A DNA stretch of 64,000 nt. Source: Cynocephalus volans. Its lineage: Eukaryota > Chordata > Mammalia > Dermoptera > Cynocephalidae. Shown here piece by piece: positions 1-11,444 of the stretch. How positions within the stretch are numbered: position 1 is the stretch's first letter; each line of letters starts with the position of its first letter. Both the position numbers and the translations under genes were made by a program. The stretch lies in assembly GCF_027409185.1 (NCBI RefSeq), contig NC_084461.1, forward strand, positions 142,211,001-142,275,000, given 5' to 3'. Below the pieces are notes generated by a model, which searched no databases, was not told the DNA's origin, and saw only the letters and a program-made list of their open reading frames with translations.

Positions 1-397
1 ATTCTTCCATTTCAACAAAATGTAGGCACTGAGTACTGATGATATGGAGTTGAATAAGGAAGACACAGTTCCTAATCTTATGGAATGCCCAGTGTAAAAA
101 AAAAGTGCCTAGCTGAGCTGGCCTTGGGCAGACTCATGATGGGCGATTTAGGTCTTCAGCTTGCCCATTTCACATCCTTCCCTTCTTGTAATCCCATTCT
201 CTCAGACCTGCTCTCTTCTCATGTATGGATCTAACCTCAGTCATTTGTGATTTGGTTTGACCTATTCTGAGTATGAGTCATGTTTGCCCACCAGACTGCA
301 GATACCCAGGGAAGGGGCTTTGTCTATATTTCTTTGCATGCACACACCCAGCCCTCTTTCCAGTTCAGGTACCTGCAATAATGTGCTGCTTACATTT

Positions 398-660
398 TAA
401 GTGGTATAGTGCTGAAGAGCACTTGCTCTGAAACCATGGATTTGGGTTTGAATCTGCAATTTATAGGCTGTGCAATCTTGGGCAAGTCATGGCACTCCTT
501 GGCAACCTCAATATCCTCATCTATAAAATGGGCTTGGTAATTTTTAACCTCATACCTTTGTTGTGAGGACTATATAAGATAATGCATGAAATGTGCTGAA
601 ATCTAGGATATAGAGAGCACTCAATGAATGGCATCTGTTAATGATAGTTATTAAACTTCA
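398..660 (+). repeat. MIR SINE
   Basis: Contains the MIR hallmarks in order: a tRNA-like start (GTGGTATAGTGCTGAAGAGCA), a GGGCAAGTCAT segment, CCTCATCTATAAAATGGG, a TTGTTGTGAGGA core and an AGCACTCAATGAATG end. Confidence 0.85.
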
Positions 661-1499
661 TTTTCTGTCATCGAAGGTTTTATCTGGGGCAATATGATAA
701 AATGAATATCAGACTCCTGTAGTGAGCTGTTGGGAAGCTTTGGGTATAGTCTGTTTTCTCAGAAGTACAGTTCCCAAATTGACAGTCCCTTTCCAAGGAG
801 CCTGAAACTCACCTCCTTCAAAGCCTCCAGAAACACTCATTGCTAAGACCTTCTTATGCTTTCCTATGGTCTCACCAATGCTGATGCTGACTTGAACCAG
901 TTCTAAATCTTCTCTTCAGGGAGTTTAATACCTTGCAAAAGCCTCAAGCCTATTTGAATTGAATTATTTCATTCAGTGTCAGACTTAAAGAGCACCCTAC
1001 AGGGCCCCAGCTCTGAATGAATGCATTAAAAAATCAAATAGTATAGATTATGGCATAATCCTCGAGGGAGATATAAATAGAATCCCCTCTGTTGCCTTTT
1101 CATTTCCCTACGTTAGTTAATAAACACACTTTTATAGCATCTGCTTTTCTTTTTCCTCCCCTAATCCTCTTTAGTTGCCTTAGTAAGAAAGAAAATAAAA
1201 CTCAAAGTATAACAAGATGTTGCAGAAAAATTTACCATCTTAATTTTCAGGGCTGGAACCTGGTGTAATCTTCTACTTAATTTACCAGGTGTGTGCAGGG
1301 GTCTAGAGAAAGAGATAGATTGGCCAAGGTCACAGAAATTCTCCCCCAGAGAGGTCAACTTGGAAAGGGCAAGTGTTGGGAGCTGCACCAAAATGTGGTA
1401 TGGAAAAGGCCAGGTGAGTAGACCAGGGCTCTGCTCTGTACTCAAACTACCAGGGATTGAATGGTAAGGGTGGTTAAGGGTGGTGCGCTGTACTCACAC

Positions 1500-1725
1500 T
1501 ACCAGGGATTGAGTCTTGGCCCACCACATGCTGTATGCCTTTCGACAAGTTATTTAACATTGCTGACCTTCAGTTTCTTTATGCCCAAATAGGGTTAATA
1601 ATAGTACCTACCTCAGAGTGCTCCTGTGAGTCTTAAATTACAGTTCACTAGAGAGGTTAGTTCTACAGCTGGCACGTAGTAAGTGCTCAATAATTTTTAG
1701 CTGTTATTATTATTGTTACTAAATA
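1500..1725 (+). repeat. MIR SINE
   Basis: Matches the MIR core and 3' part: GACAAGTTATTTAACAT, CAGTTTCTTTATG, AATAATAGTACCTACCTCA and GGCACGTAGTAAGTGCTCAA. Confidence 0.85.
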
Positions 1726-2227
1726 AGTTTTTAAAAGGCTCATATTGGGATGGTAATGAGGAAACCCTTTCTCTTAGTGTATTATGGCAAGGGTTGTGTG
1801 CTCTTGGTGTTAAGTGAATTTCTAGCCCTGTACGGAGAAAGTTCAAGAGGCCCTTTACCCAAGAGCAGACCTGACTGCTAACGCAAGTAGAAATGCAGGG
1901 TCAGTGGATCAGCTCCATCAGAGAGGACCAGAAAAGATGCCATGTGATCTTTAGGATCAAATACAAAGTGAATTTAAGTGCTTAAAAAAGGAGGAGCTCA
2001 ATGAAAGAGAGATGCTATTAACAATAATAAAACGAATATTACTGAATATTACTGAATATATTTACATATATTATTTCATTTGATTCTCACCAAGATTCAA
2101 ATATAATATATATTCTGTGGATATAATGTAGTATAATTTCAATAGCTCTTTGTTGAACAAACAGATGAAAGGTTGGATAGGTATTATCATCCCATTTGAA
2201 TGATGAAACAAAGATCTCAGACTTTGC

Positions 2228-2690
2228 TGTGTAATGAACCACCCAAAGCTTTCTAGCTTAAAATCAACAATCACTGTTTCTATATGAGTCTGTAGGTTGA
2301 TGTGAGAGTTTTTGTGCTGGTCTTGTCTGGGCTTGCTCATGTGGATGCTGGAGAGTCAGCTGGGTTGGAAGGTCCAAGATAACCTCACTTGTATTTACTT
2401 GGCAGTTGATGCTGGATGTGGGCTATGGTGCCTTGCTTCTCCTCTTATGGCTTCTCATCTCACAGTAGACTAGACAGCCTTCCTTATATGGTGGTCTCAG
2501 AGAAGTATTCCAGGATGGTAGAAACAAAGCTGAAAGGCTCTGGAACTTGTGTGACATTGCTGATGCCACATTCTACTGGTCAAAGTGAGGCACAAGACCA
2601 GCCTAGACTCATAGCATGGGGAAACTCCCCATCTTCATGATAGGAGCTGCAAAGAATTTGTAGCCATATTTAGTCTACTGGGAGATCAAC
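2228..2690 (+). repeat. ancient LTR-like repeat, copy 1
   Basis: Shares order and wording with 13855-14440: a CTGTGTAATGAACCACCC-like start, then AGCTTAAAAT, TGAGTCTGTAGGTTG, GGGCTTGCTCATG, a CACTGGTCAAAG-type segment and GGAGCTGCAAAG near the end. I know this as a widespread mammalian interspersed repeat but cannot name its class with confidence. Confidence 0.5.
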
Positions 2691-2776
2691 AAATAATGTA
2701 TTTCATTAGCACTTGGCTAAGAGGCAGGGTCATGATTTGAATTTGGACCCTGTGACTGCAGGGCCAGTAGGCCTTC

Positions 2777-3192
2777 AGATATGGATTGAATTGTGTCCCC
2801 CGAGTTTTACATATTAGAAACTTGATCCCCACTGTGACTGTTAAGAGAGTGGGAGATCCTATTATGGTAATTGAAAGGCAGGGCCTTGAACAGGTGATTA
2901 GGTTCTGAGGCCCATACTGAAGTGAATGGATTAATAATGGTGGTCATGGGCATGGTTCTGAGGGCTTTAAAGGGAGAGCAAGTGAGAGTCTCTCTCTCTC
3001 TCTCTCTCTGCTTCCATCTTGCAATGTGATACTCTTTGTCACTGAAGTCACCACCAAGGAAGACCCTCACCAGATGCGTTCCCTGGTCTTTGGACTTACC
3101 AGACTCCAAAACTGTAAGCAATAAATTTCATTTTCTTTCAAAGTATCCAGTTCCAAGTTTTTTTTATAAGCAACAAAAATGGCTAATACACC
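2777..3192 (+). repeat. MaLR-type LTR (short-form subfamily)
   Basis: Begins ATGGATTGAATTGTGTCCCC and continues with the MaLR-like series TTAGAAACTTGATCCCCA, GGTTCTGAGGGCTTTAAA, a CT microsatellite, TTTGGACTTACCAGACTCC and an AATAAA-containing end. Related copies lie at 4337-4715 (minus), 28551-28978 and 38402-38828. This copy lacks a segment repeated near the 5' end of the last two. Confidence 0.65.
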
Positions 3193-4204
3193 TTCCTCAA
3201 CACCATGCCCCCCCTTTGCTGCAAAGGTAAACTGAGCTCAGGGGTGAGGCAAATGACTCTGGGCAGCTGATGTATCTGTTGAATAATGTCATAATCCTGA
3301 GCCACTGTGGTTTGGAGGTAACATAGTTCTTTATTTGTGTACAAATAAAGGGGTGGGGTGAATCCCAAGTAACAAAAAAACCCTAAATAACAAAAAAATG
3401 CTGTTAAATTGCTCCAGCAGTAAAGGAGTGTTTTGGAGGGAGGCAGGATCCAACAAGGTTGGAGGTATAATTGGGAAGGGGAGGAAAACTCTATATTCGT
3501 CTGTGGCTTCACTCCTACCCTCTTTCTCCCTGATCTTCTCCCTCCCCTGCCCCAAGCACAGCCTAGGAGGGATTTTGAGAGAACAGAGATCTAATGAGGG
3601 AAACTGGAAGTGGCTTCTGTGGAGTGTGTGGTGTGAAATCTCTTCTTCATCTTTCATCTCAGATCTATGGTCTCATCTAGGGTTCACTGTTTCTTTTGTG
3701 CCAGTGGCTTCTTTTGAGAGACCTTGAAGTACAGGTTGATGGAACAGCTCAGTGAGGGTGGAAAAATATGCTTAAAGTATTGACAATGATGGTTTTGGGG
3801 CACTAGGAAATTAACTTCTTTCCTTTTGTTTTCTTGTTGTCTAATTAAAGCATATTAATTTGTATTTAAAAACAGACCTTCTTATTTCTTCAGTGAATTC
3901 AGGAGAACTGGTGAGCCTCTTCTGGGTTTTCTCTTTAGACAGGGTTTCTCCAGGATGTTTCTTCCTCATAGATCAGGGTCAGGTGGCTGGCTTCAGCATT
4001 GATCCTCTACATCAGTTGCCACAGTGATGGGTGCCTTTTTGGCCATCATTATGAGAAAGCTGTTCATGATGCCCTGATGAAAGTTTGGAATCTGGGGATC
4101 TGAATATATACCAGATTCATAGTATTTCATTTTTTATTCTGCTGTTCTATCTTAGAGAACAGACTTGGAGAAGAGAAAGACAAGACCAAAAATATATTTA
4201 GTTT

Positions 4205-4330
4205 CTACAAACTTTGTTTCATTTATTTTTCACAACAGACCTTATTTAATAGTTGAGAAAATTGAGATCCAGAGAGGTTAACACCTTGCAGAAAGTCACT
4301 CAGTAGAGCTGGGATTATTTAAGATTAATC
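4205..4330 (-). repeat. MIR SINE
   Basis: Reads as the reverse complement of the MIR core: TTGAGAAAATTGAGATCCAG, AGAGGTTAACACCTTGC and AGTCACTCAGTAGAGCTGGG. Confidence 0.75.
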
Positions 4331-4336
4331 TGTGTA

Positions 4337-4715
4337 CTAGTTCCATTTCTGTTGCTTTTAACAAAATACTGGAACTGGATAATTTATAAGAAAATGAAAT
4401 TTATTGCTTACAGTTTCTGAGGCTGGGAAGTCCAAAGTCCAGGGAACATATCTGGTGAGGTTCTTCTTTGGTGGTAGCTTTATAACAATGTAGGGGTCTC
4501 ACATGGCAGAAAATGTTAGAGCAGAGAGAGACTAACTTCTCATGTGCTCTTCTTTTAAAGCCCTCAGAACCATGCCCCTGACCACCATTATTAATCCATT
4601 TACTACAGCATGGTCCTAAACTCTAATCATCTCTTCGAGGCCCTACTTTTCAATTACCATAATAGGATTTCCTACCCTCAAAAGTTACAGTGGGGATTAA
4701 GCCTCATTGAGGTTG
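4337..4715 (-). repeat. MaLR-type LTR
   Basis: Reverse-complement copy of the LTR family at 2777. The plus strand shows the inverted 3' end (TTCTGTTGCTTTTAACAAAA), TCTGAGGCTGGGAAGTCCA, CCCTCAGAACCATGCCCCTG and CCTACCCTCAAAAGTTAC. Confidence 0.65.
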
Positions 4716-4892
4716 GGAAGGGTCTGCATTCACCCAGTCCATCTCTAGAGCACGTTACACCATCCACCCCTAGATCTCATAGTTGCAGCAGCCAGGGGCT
4801 CTCCCTGTTTCTGCTACTTTACTGTCTCAATTTCTTGTGCACAACAGGTCATGCATAGAGATGCACAGTTTTCCCCAACTCACCATTCGGTT
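4716..4892. other. left flank of the endogenous retrovirus
   Basis: Unassigned sequence between a MaLR LTR and the retroviral 3' LTR. It may be the continuation of the element into which the retrovirus inserted. The GGTT at 4889-4892 repeats at 11441-11444 and is the candidate 4-bp target duplication. Confidence 0.35.
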
Positions 4893-5248
4893 GTTAAAGA
4901 AAGTGAGCCGAGATGCCTGGTACAGTTCAAGCTTCATTGAAGAAAGAAATCTGCCAGGCTGTGCTCAGAGTGGCAGGCAGCCCGGGAAAATGGTGGACAG
5001 CACCAGGTGTGGGGGTGGTAGAGCTTATATAGTGAGCCAAGGGCTGGCTGATACCGTCAAGGAGGGTCATTATGCTAATGTGGATTGGGGTGGAGAACTG
5101 CATCCTTGCGGAAGCAGAAGGGGTTTCTGTTTAAGTCAGGAGGCTTCTCCTAAAGGGAAGGGGAGGGGAGGAGAGGGGAGGAGGTGGGCGGCGCCGATTG
5201 GTACTTGGGCTTGTCTAAAGTGGCGCTGGTTATGTTGCAGATCTATTA
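4893..5248 (-). repeat. ERV 3' LTR
   Basis: About 356 bp, matching the LTR at 10905-11440 once the SINE there is removed. Shared blocks include AAGAAATCTGCCAGGCTGTG, TATGCTAATGTGGATTGGGG and TATGTTGCAGATCTATTA. A TATA box reads on the minus strand (CTTATATA on plus, 5024-5031). The polyadenylation signal seen in the other LTR is mutated here (GCTTCATTG). Confidence 0.88.
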
Positions 5249-5260
5249 TTCCTGCCTTTT
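5249..5260 (-). other. ERV polypurine tract
   Basis: Minus-strand AAAAGGCAGGAA lies directly upstream of the 3' LTR, where retroviruses prime plus-strand DNA synthesis. Confidence 0.55.
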
Positions 5261-6634
5261 AAGTATAAGAAAAAGGGGAAAAGGGCAGAGGTCTCATTCT
5301 TCTGAAGCTACTTCCTGCTGGAGATGTGCGAAGATATGAAAAAAATAAAAGATATAGGTGGCAGGGTATTGGTTTCGTGTGGGGAGGCTGTATTCCTCTG
5401 TGGAAGGGTTGCTGATTCTGAGGGGCTGATATTCTCCTTGCAGGAACAATTTGGTGACCTTTTGGTTGGTGAAAGCCTGTATACGTTCTTGCAAGAAATT
5501 AGAGAAACACCAAAAGAGACCGGGACCAAAAAGTAGGATGAGGCACAGTTAGGGGTCCTAGTAGGGGCATAAGCCAGGGTGTCCAAGGGTTCCGTGAAAT
5601 GGTTGAAGTTGTCTTGGATCACCCTGGACTCATTTACATAATAACAGCATTCCTCCCCCAAGAAGAGGCAGGCGCCTTGCTTCTGGGCTGTAAGAAAATA
5701 AAATAAAGGGCCCGACAGTGCTGTAAAGCAAATGTCGTGAGTGAGGTGACCTGTCACTGGACGGAGGAGATGCTGTCTATGCTTAGTTCCTCTGAGAGTT
5801 TTTCATAGAATTGAGAGGCAGTAGCAGGGCCCGCTATGCCAGTCCCAGTTGCAGGAAGGATCCCTGCCCCAATTAAAAGGTACAATTAGTGCCCTACGGG
5901 AGTGGGGACACGTCCTGAGGAGGGTGGGGCTGAAGTTAGTCCCAGTCCCATCTCCATCTCTCCATCTGTCTGAAGGATGATGTCAGGGACAAGCCAAAAG
6001 AATATGCGAGAAATCGCATTATGGGGGAAGGCAACAGGATAACGTAGTTTTACAAAGGAAATATATTTTGGTTTTGGGGCATGGATGAGGAGGGGGTAAG
6101 GAGTGGCAGCATTTGGTGTTAGTGAGGCAGAGTGTGGGCAGGCCCCAAACAACGCTGACAGTCCCCACTGAGGTGAGATCAGAGGAAATGAAGATACGTT
6201 TGTGGAAACATCGCAGGCTGCATCGACAGGGAGGGGGGTGGCCACAAAAAGTTTCTTGCAAAGTGGGAGACAGATGAGTCACTTGGGGACCAGTCTGATT
6301 CGCTGAGGACTGCATCATCCCTGCGGACCTGGAACCTCTATGTTCCAGGTAAGGGGGAGTATTGAGATAGGAGGAAAAACACAGGAAGGATGTGAAGGGT
6401 TAGGGAGCCAAAAGAATTTAAAGGGGACATTGCCACAGTGACATTGCTAAGAAGCATCCTACTGATAGGAGGTAAAGCAGTGCCAGGAGAAACCTTCCTA
6501 TTATGTTACAGTCTTTGGGGGCAGCTGCTGCCAATCCTGTAGCAAGTACTAGAACAGATAGTATGATAGTAGCCCTTGTGCGAAGGACGTGAAGCAGGCC
6601 TGTAAGAGTGAGAGGATAATCGCCGGGGGAAAGA
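5261..6634 (-). pseudogene. ERV env remnant
   Basis: The transmembrane subunit is the best-kept part: a 149-codon open frame (5757-5308) contains the CX6CC disulphide motif, with first Cys codon near 5670, preceded by the conserved heptad region. Just upstream, around 5820-5880, a glycine- and alanine-rich hydrophobic stretch resembles a fusion peptide. The surface-subunit region (about 5880-6634) is broken into short frames and looks shorter than usual. The C-terminal hydrophobic anchor is not clear. Stops and frame changes make the gene non-coding as a whole. Confidence 0.75.
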
Positions 6635-9390
6635 TCATCCTTCTTCTAGGATTGGGGGAAGAGTGTAGGTTCTGGAGACTTTTAGTTTTGTGGGTCCTAA
6701 AATGGACAAAGTGTGAGGAGATGTAGAGTTGGGGGTTGTGCAGAGGGGACCTCTCTGGCTTTGTGTTAACAGATTTTTGGGTAAAGTCTCAGGTGCTAGT
6801 TTTAACAAGGATAATTGATGCCAAGGGGCCTTTCTTAGTACTTTTACTGCCATGGGGGTGGTGAGAAGTACTGTATAGGGCCCTTCCAAACATGGTGAGA
6901 GGGGCTTTGGGATTCGGGTCTTAATATACATTTGCTGTCTCGGGCTTAATTTAAAGTCTGAGGGCGAGGTGGGGAAAGGATGAGGTAATAGAAGTTTGGC
7001 CTGTTCCCTAAGAAGATCCCTAATGAGCGAAAGAGTAGGGAGACACTGGCCTAAAGGCAATGAGCTGGAAGGGAGAGGTGTGAGAGTGAGGGGCCTACCA
7101 TACATAAGCTCAAAGGGGCTGAGGCCTGTGGGCTTGTGGGGGGCAGCCCGTAGTCGAGTGAGTGACAGGTGGGTAGGCCAAGACGAAGGATGATTTCTGA
7201 GGTGAGAGCATGTGTTACTGCTGTAGCATCCTCTGCAGTGCAGGGAAAAGCCTCAATCCAACTGGAAAAGGTACCTACTAAGGTTAGAAGATAGTGTGTC
7301 CTTTTGTGGGGAGAGTAATATAAGGGCTGAAGAAGTCGTAGTAGGAGTTCATAGCCTATATGAATTGAATTATAGAAATCTAAAAGGATTTTCTCAGCTT
7401 GTGTAGTAGGGAGGACATAGCAACCAGAGAGAGTATACCAATTGTCCTTTCTCTGTGCTCCCAACCACTGGAGGTGGTGTATTTCTTGGGGTGTGCATTG
7501 GGATAAGGGCATAGGGCCCATGAGAAGGACCTGAGCAGGAGACGAAGAGTGGGGGCCTGGTGACTGAGCAGCCTGGTGATTGATCCGCCAGTTTGTTTCC
7601 CTGGGCTATGGGGTCATTGGAGATTTGGTGTCCTCTGCAGTGTATAACCCCAACCTCCTTTGGGAGTTGTGCAGCCTCAATAGCTTGTGCAGATTTACTA
7701 TGGCATAACCCACCCAGGGGGCGGACATGGAGGTGGCGCTCCCATCTGTGAACTGTGTAATGGGATGTGGGGAGATGTGTGGAAAGGGACTGAGAAAGAG
7801 GTCTAAAGCCTCCATGCAATTGTGTTCTAAGGGTCATGAGTGTTTTGGGATTAGAGTGGCTGGATTTTAAGGGAGGGCAAGGTTTAAAGGAGAACTGGGA
7901 GTTTTCAATGAAAGTAAGGTGAAGAAATTGTAGGTGAGAAAGGGAGAGAATTGACTTGGCCTTATGGCTGAGAAGGTCTTGACCGTTTGTTGTTTAAAAG
8001 TTTGTTTAGAGCTTTCTTATGTTAAAAGGGCAGCTGCCGCTAAGGCCCGTAAACTGGGGCCCATTCTTGAGTGTGGTGTCTAGTAGTTTAGAGAGATTTG
8101 TACCAGGGAGAAAATATCTCCTGCCTTTTGTCCCAAAACCCTGATTGCCAATCTTTGGGTTTTGGTGATGTATAGGATAAAAGGATGAGATAGGTTTGGG
8201 AGAGATACAGCTGGGGCTGCGAGGAGAGTGGCTTTTAATTGCTGGAAGGGAGAATGAATGGCTTTGTGGGATCTAAAGGAACAGCAGGATCCCCTTTGGC
8301 TGCCCCATAAAGTGGCTTCGCTAGCACACCAAAGTTAGGAATCCATAGGCAAAGATACCCTGCAAGGCCCAAAAAAGAAAGGATCTCACCCTTTGTGGTG
8401 GGAGCAGGGAGTTCAGAAATTAGACTCTTGAACTGAAGGAGAAGAAATCTGGGCCTTGCTGGGGACACTGGATATCCCCTGGAGGCCAGGAAATCAAGGA
8501 GAGCAACAGTGTGGGCGTGTGAATCCTCATAGGAGGGGCTACAAAGGAGGAGGTCATCCACATATTGTATTAAAGTGCTAGAGGTTGGAGGAAGTTCAGA
8601 TAAGTCTTGAGCTAAGGCCTGGCCGAAGAAGTGGGGGCTATCCCAAAACTGCTGAGACAGTACTGTCTAGGTGAGTTGTTAGAATGGCATGTGTCAGGAT
8701 CAGTCCTGTACTAAATGGTATGAGCCATTAGGCTTTATAACCAGAAGGATGGGTGTATTGAAAGGCAAGTGGGTAGGCCGTGAGAGATGAGAAGAAAGGA
8801 GTTTGTGTATGACGGATTTTAAGCCCCTCAGGTGTTTGTTAGTGATGGGGTACTGTGGGACATCAGGGAACAAAGAGGGGTTCTGCAATTTAACAAGGAC
8901 AGGGGAATGGTGCATAGCAATGGAGGGAGAAGATGTGTCCTGTACTAGGGATTAACCTAGTCCGAGGGGGAGGGGAAGGTAGAAGCCTCAGGGGCCAGGT
9001 CTGGGTGTGGCCTGTAACAGGAGTATTGTAGCTGGAGTTAAAATGTTTAGGGTAAGAGTAGCTTTGAATCTGAAAAGAATGTCCCATCCCAGTAAGGGGG
9101 CTGGGCATTGAGGCATTATTAAGAATTTGTGTGTGAATTGGGTGTGTTGTAGTGTGTAGGAAAGGGCTTGAGTGATGATCTGTGGGTGGTATTCTGATCC
9201 ATGACCCCTACTATTGTGACAGAGGACAGGGTTTTTGGTCCTGCATACTTAGGAAGGGTAAAGTAAATGGCCCCTGTATCAATGACAAAAGAGATCGGCT
9301 TACCTGCTATGAGGTGAGTTACCCTGGGCTCACACATGGTGGTCTCTGTGGGGGCCTCAGGCCCTGGGTGTCATCAGTCCTCCTCCTGAG
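6635..9390 (-). pseudogene. ERV pro-pol remnant
   Basis: Domains occur in the normal order but in shifting frames. Protease has an active-site VIDTGA near 9285. Reverse transcriptase includes TPILLVIKPNGSYHLVQD near 8700-8760 and a catalytic YVDD box near 8553-8567. RNase H includes FTDGSA near 7745 and HCRGHQ near 7650. Integrase includes VGTFSSWIEAFPC near 7270-7235 and a C-terminal GPYTV (GPY/F) domain near 6875. Many stops and frameshifts separate these blocks, so no functional polymerase is made. Confidence 0.85.
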
Positions 9391-10860
9391 CAAAGCCTAG
9401 AAGCTCCAGTAGAGATGGCTGTGAAGCCAAAGGCTGTAGGTTGGGAACTGGGACACTCCCTCTCTGGTCAGAAGCACAGTCAATCCCTTAGTGACCTGGC
9501 CATTTGCAGTGAAAACAGGTTACGACAGGCCCATGCTGAGTGGCCTGGTTTACTGCATTTGAAGCAGTTCTGGGTGGCTTGCCTCTTGAGGTAGCCAGCT
9601 TTGGAGTATGTGAGCCTCAGATGGCATCAGCCAGGAGCTGGTATTTGGCCTGATCTCTTTCACAGTTTTTGAATATCAGGGCCTGATTGGGTAATGAAAT
9701 GAGAGTGTAAGAGGGCCATGCCTGCAGGGGAGCTTGGGTCTATATGTGTGTATTCATGTAAAGCTTCTGAGAGGTGGGTTAGGAACTCACTGGGATTTTC
9801 AGTGGATCTCTGTGTGATTTCTCTAAGCTTGTCATAATTGACTGACTTGTGAGTAGCCTTTTGGAGGCCGTGAAGTAGTTGTGTGATCATGTTATCCTGG
9901 AGATCCTGATCCCCATGGCCAGCCTGGTAGTTCCAATTTGGGTCCATGCAAGGAACAGCAATGGCTCCCACAGGCCACCTATTACTTTGAGTGTGTACCT
10001 GAGCTGCCATCCAGACCTGCTCCCTGTACATGGACTTAGACGATTCCTTCCATCCCAGCCACTTCAAGGAAGGGTTATAAAAAGCTGGAGCTGAGGCGAG
10101 GTTGTTACCTGACGAAGGGGGAGAAGGGGAGGAGTTGGGCTGAGGACGAGCATCTGGAGGCCAGGTGTGGGGAAGAGAGAGAAATGTGGAGGGCTGACAG
10201 ATCAGAAGATTGATCCAAGTCTGGTAGGAGTGGTTGAGCATGAGCTAGGAGAATTTGAGACGTAGGACAATTTTGACAGAGAGAAGAACGCATTCAGAGA
10301 TAGGAGAAGGCCTCAACAAGGAATATCTACAGCTTTTGCTGCTTTGGTGAGTGTCTAAATTGAGTGTCATGTTTTGGCCACTGGGATCAATTGTAACGAG
10401 GCATTTGAGTTTTAATGTCTCCCTGGAGGCCGTGAAATTGGCCAGGAGATGGCCCAAGGGCATAGAGCATGGAGGTTTGGATCGTGAGGATCCTGTATAG
10501 AGGGTAAGAAAGGGCAGTCAGTCCTGGTAGAAGAAGAGTGTGCTAGCAAAGGCGTCCCCTTTGGTGCCCACCTTCTTTTCAAGAGAAAAGCCACTGACCA
10601 GCTAGAGGAGTGTCCTCCAATAGCTGGGGGGCATGAGAAGAGTCCCTCAGCCAGGCGCCTGGGCTTGACAGAGACCAAAGTCGTAGACAGTAGTTGGGGG
10701 AACTGTAGAAGTAGGCAGGACAGACCCACTGACTCACTCTGAATTGAGGCTGATGTTGGATGCGTTGGTCTGAAATGGCAAAAGTAGAGAGTCCTGGAGG
10801 CTTCCAGTTTTGGCAGGTCTGGGAAGGCCAGCTGAGGGCCAGTCAACCCAAGAGAAGGGA
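9391..10860 (-). pseudogene. ERV gag remnant
   Basis: A 193-codon frame (10241-9660) covers a proline-rich stretch and a capsid domain with a major-homology-like block (ENPSEFLTHLSEALHEYT). Nucleocapsid follows with two CCHC zinc knuckles: CFKCSKPGHSAWAC (about 9567-9526) and a second one (about 9516-9475) in another frame with an internal stop. The matrix region (about 10540-10250) is disrupted. Confidence 0.8.
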
Positions 10861-10886
10861 TCGTCCACAATGTGGGCCAAAACCCT

Positions 10887-10904
10887 TCCCGGGTTTCGAC
10901 ACCG
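10887..10904 (-). other. ERV primer binding site, tRNA-Phe type
   Basis: Directly inside the 5' LTR the minus strand reads GGTGTCGAAACCCGGGA. This is one mismatch from the complement of the 3' end of tRNA-Phe (TGGTGCCGAAACCCGGGA). Confidence 0.8.
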
Positions 10905-10947
10905 TAATGAAAGAAAGTGAGCTGAGATGCCGGGTACTGTTCAAGAA

Positions 10948-11118
10948 AGGGACGGCCCCGTGGCTCACCTGGGAGAGTGCGGCACTGGTAGCACCGAGGC
11001 CGTGGGTTCAGATCCTATATAGGGATGGCCGGTGCGCTCACTGGCTGAGCATGGTGTGGACCACACTGTGCCAAGGGTTGTGATCCCCTTACCGGTCCAA
11101 AAAAAAAAAAAAAAAAAA
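10948..11118 (+). mobile_element. CYN-type dimeric tRNA-Ile SINE
   Basis: Two head-to-tail tRNA-Ile-like monomers (GTGGCTCACCTGGGAGAG..., then GGCCGGTGCGCTCACTGGCTGAGC... ending CCCCTTACCGGTCC) followed by a run of about 18 A. It lies inside the ERV 5' LTR beside the LTR polyadenylation signal, so it post-dates the provirus. Confidence 0.88.
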
Positions 11119-11218
11119 GCTTTATTAAAGAAAGAAATCTGCCAGGCTGTGCTCAGAGTGGCAGGCAGCCCACGGCTGCCCTGAAGAGGGGACAGCACCA
11201 GGTGTGGGGGTGGTAGAG

Positions 11219-11226
11219 CTTATATA
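11219..11226 (-). promoter_or_regulatory. TATA box of ERV 5' LTR
   Basis: TATATAAG on the minus strand, about 95 bp upstream of the LTR AATAAA once SINE sequence is ignored. The same box is kept in the 3' LTR at 5024-5031. Confidence 0.55.
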
Positions 11227-11444
11227 GTGTGCCAAGGGCTGGCTGATACCATCAAGGAGGGTCATTATGCTAATGTGGATTGGGGTGGAGAACTGCATCC
11301 TTGCAGAAGCAAAAGGGGTCTCTGTTTAAGTCAGGAGGCTTCTCCTAAACGGAAGGGGTAAAGAGAGGGGAGGAGGTTGGTGGCGCCATTTTGTACTTGG
11401 GCTTGTCTAAAGTGATGCTGATTATGTTGCAGATCTATTAGGTT

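Larger units (their letters stand above)
1..4336. other. intergenic DNA with old repeats
   Basis: No gene is supported here; the short reading frames lack any family match. The interval holds a MIR (398-660), a MIR (1500-1725), an imperfect local duplication of about 25 bp (1434-1462 and 1490-1518), an LTR-like repeat (2228-2690), a MaLR-type LTR (2777-3192) and a minus-strand MIR (4205-4330). I recognise nothing in 661-1430, 1726-2227 or 3200-4200. Confidence 0.6.
4893..11440 (-). mobile_element. class I endogenous retrovirus, two LTRs, coding regions decayed
   Basis: A 6.5-kb provirus on the minus strand. It has a 5' LTR (10905-11440, holding a SINE), a tRNA-Phe-type primer binding site, gag, pro-pol and env remnants, a purine-rich tract and a 3' LTR (4893-5248). 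The gene order, the Env transmembrane motif CX6CC, two Gag zinc knuckles and the YVDD polymerase motif place it with gamma-like (ERV1) elements, perhaps near HERV-F/H. Every coding region carries stops or frameshifts. By eye the two LTRs differ at roughly 20-30 positions plus small indels, so the insertion is old but post-dates the LTR element it splits. A candidate 4-bp target duplication (GGTT) fits the class. Confidence 0.88.
10905..11440 (-). repeat. ERV 5' LTR, split by a SINE
   Basis: Without the SINE at 10948-11118 this LTR is about 360 bp, the same as its partner at 4893-5248. On the minus strand it has a TATA box (11219-11226) and an AATAAA signal (11121-11126), in the order expected for U3 and R. 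It ends at TAATAG next to the candidate target duplication GGTT. Confidence 0.88.
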
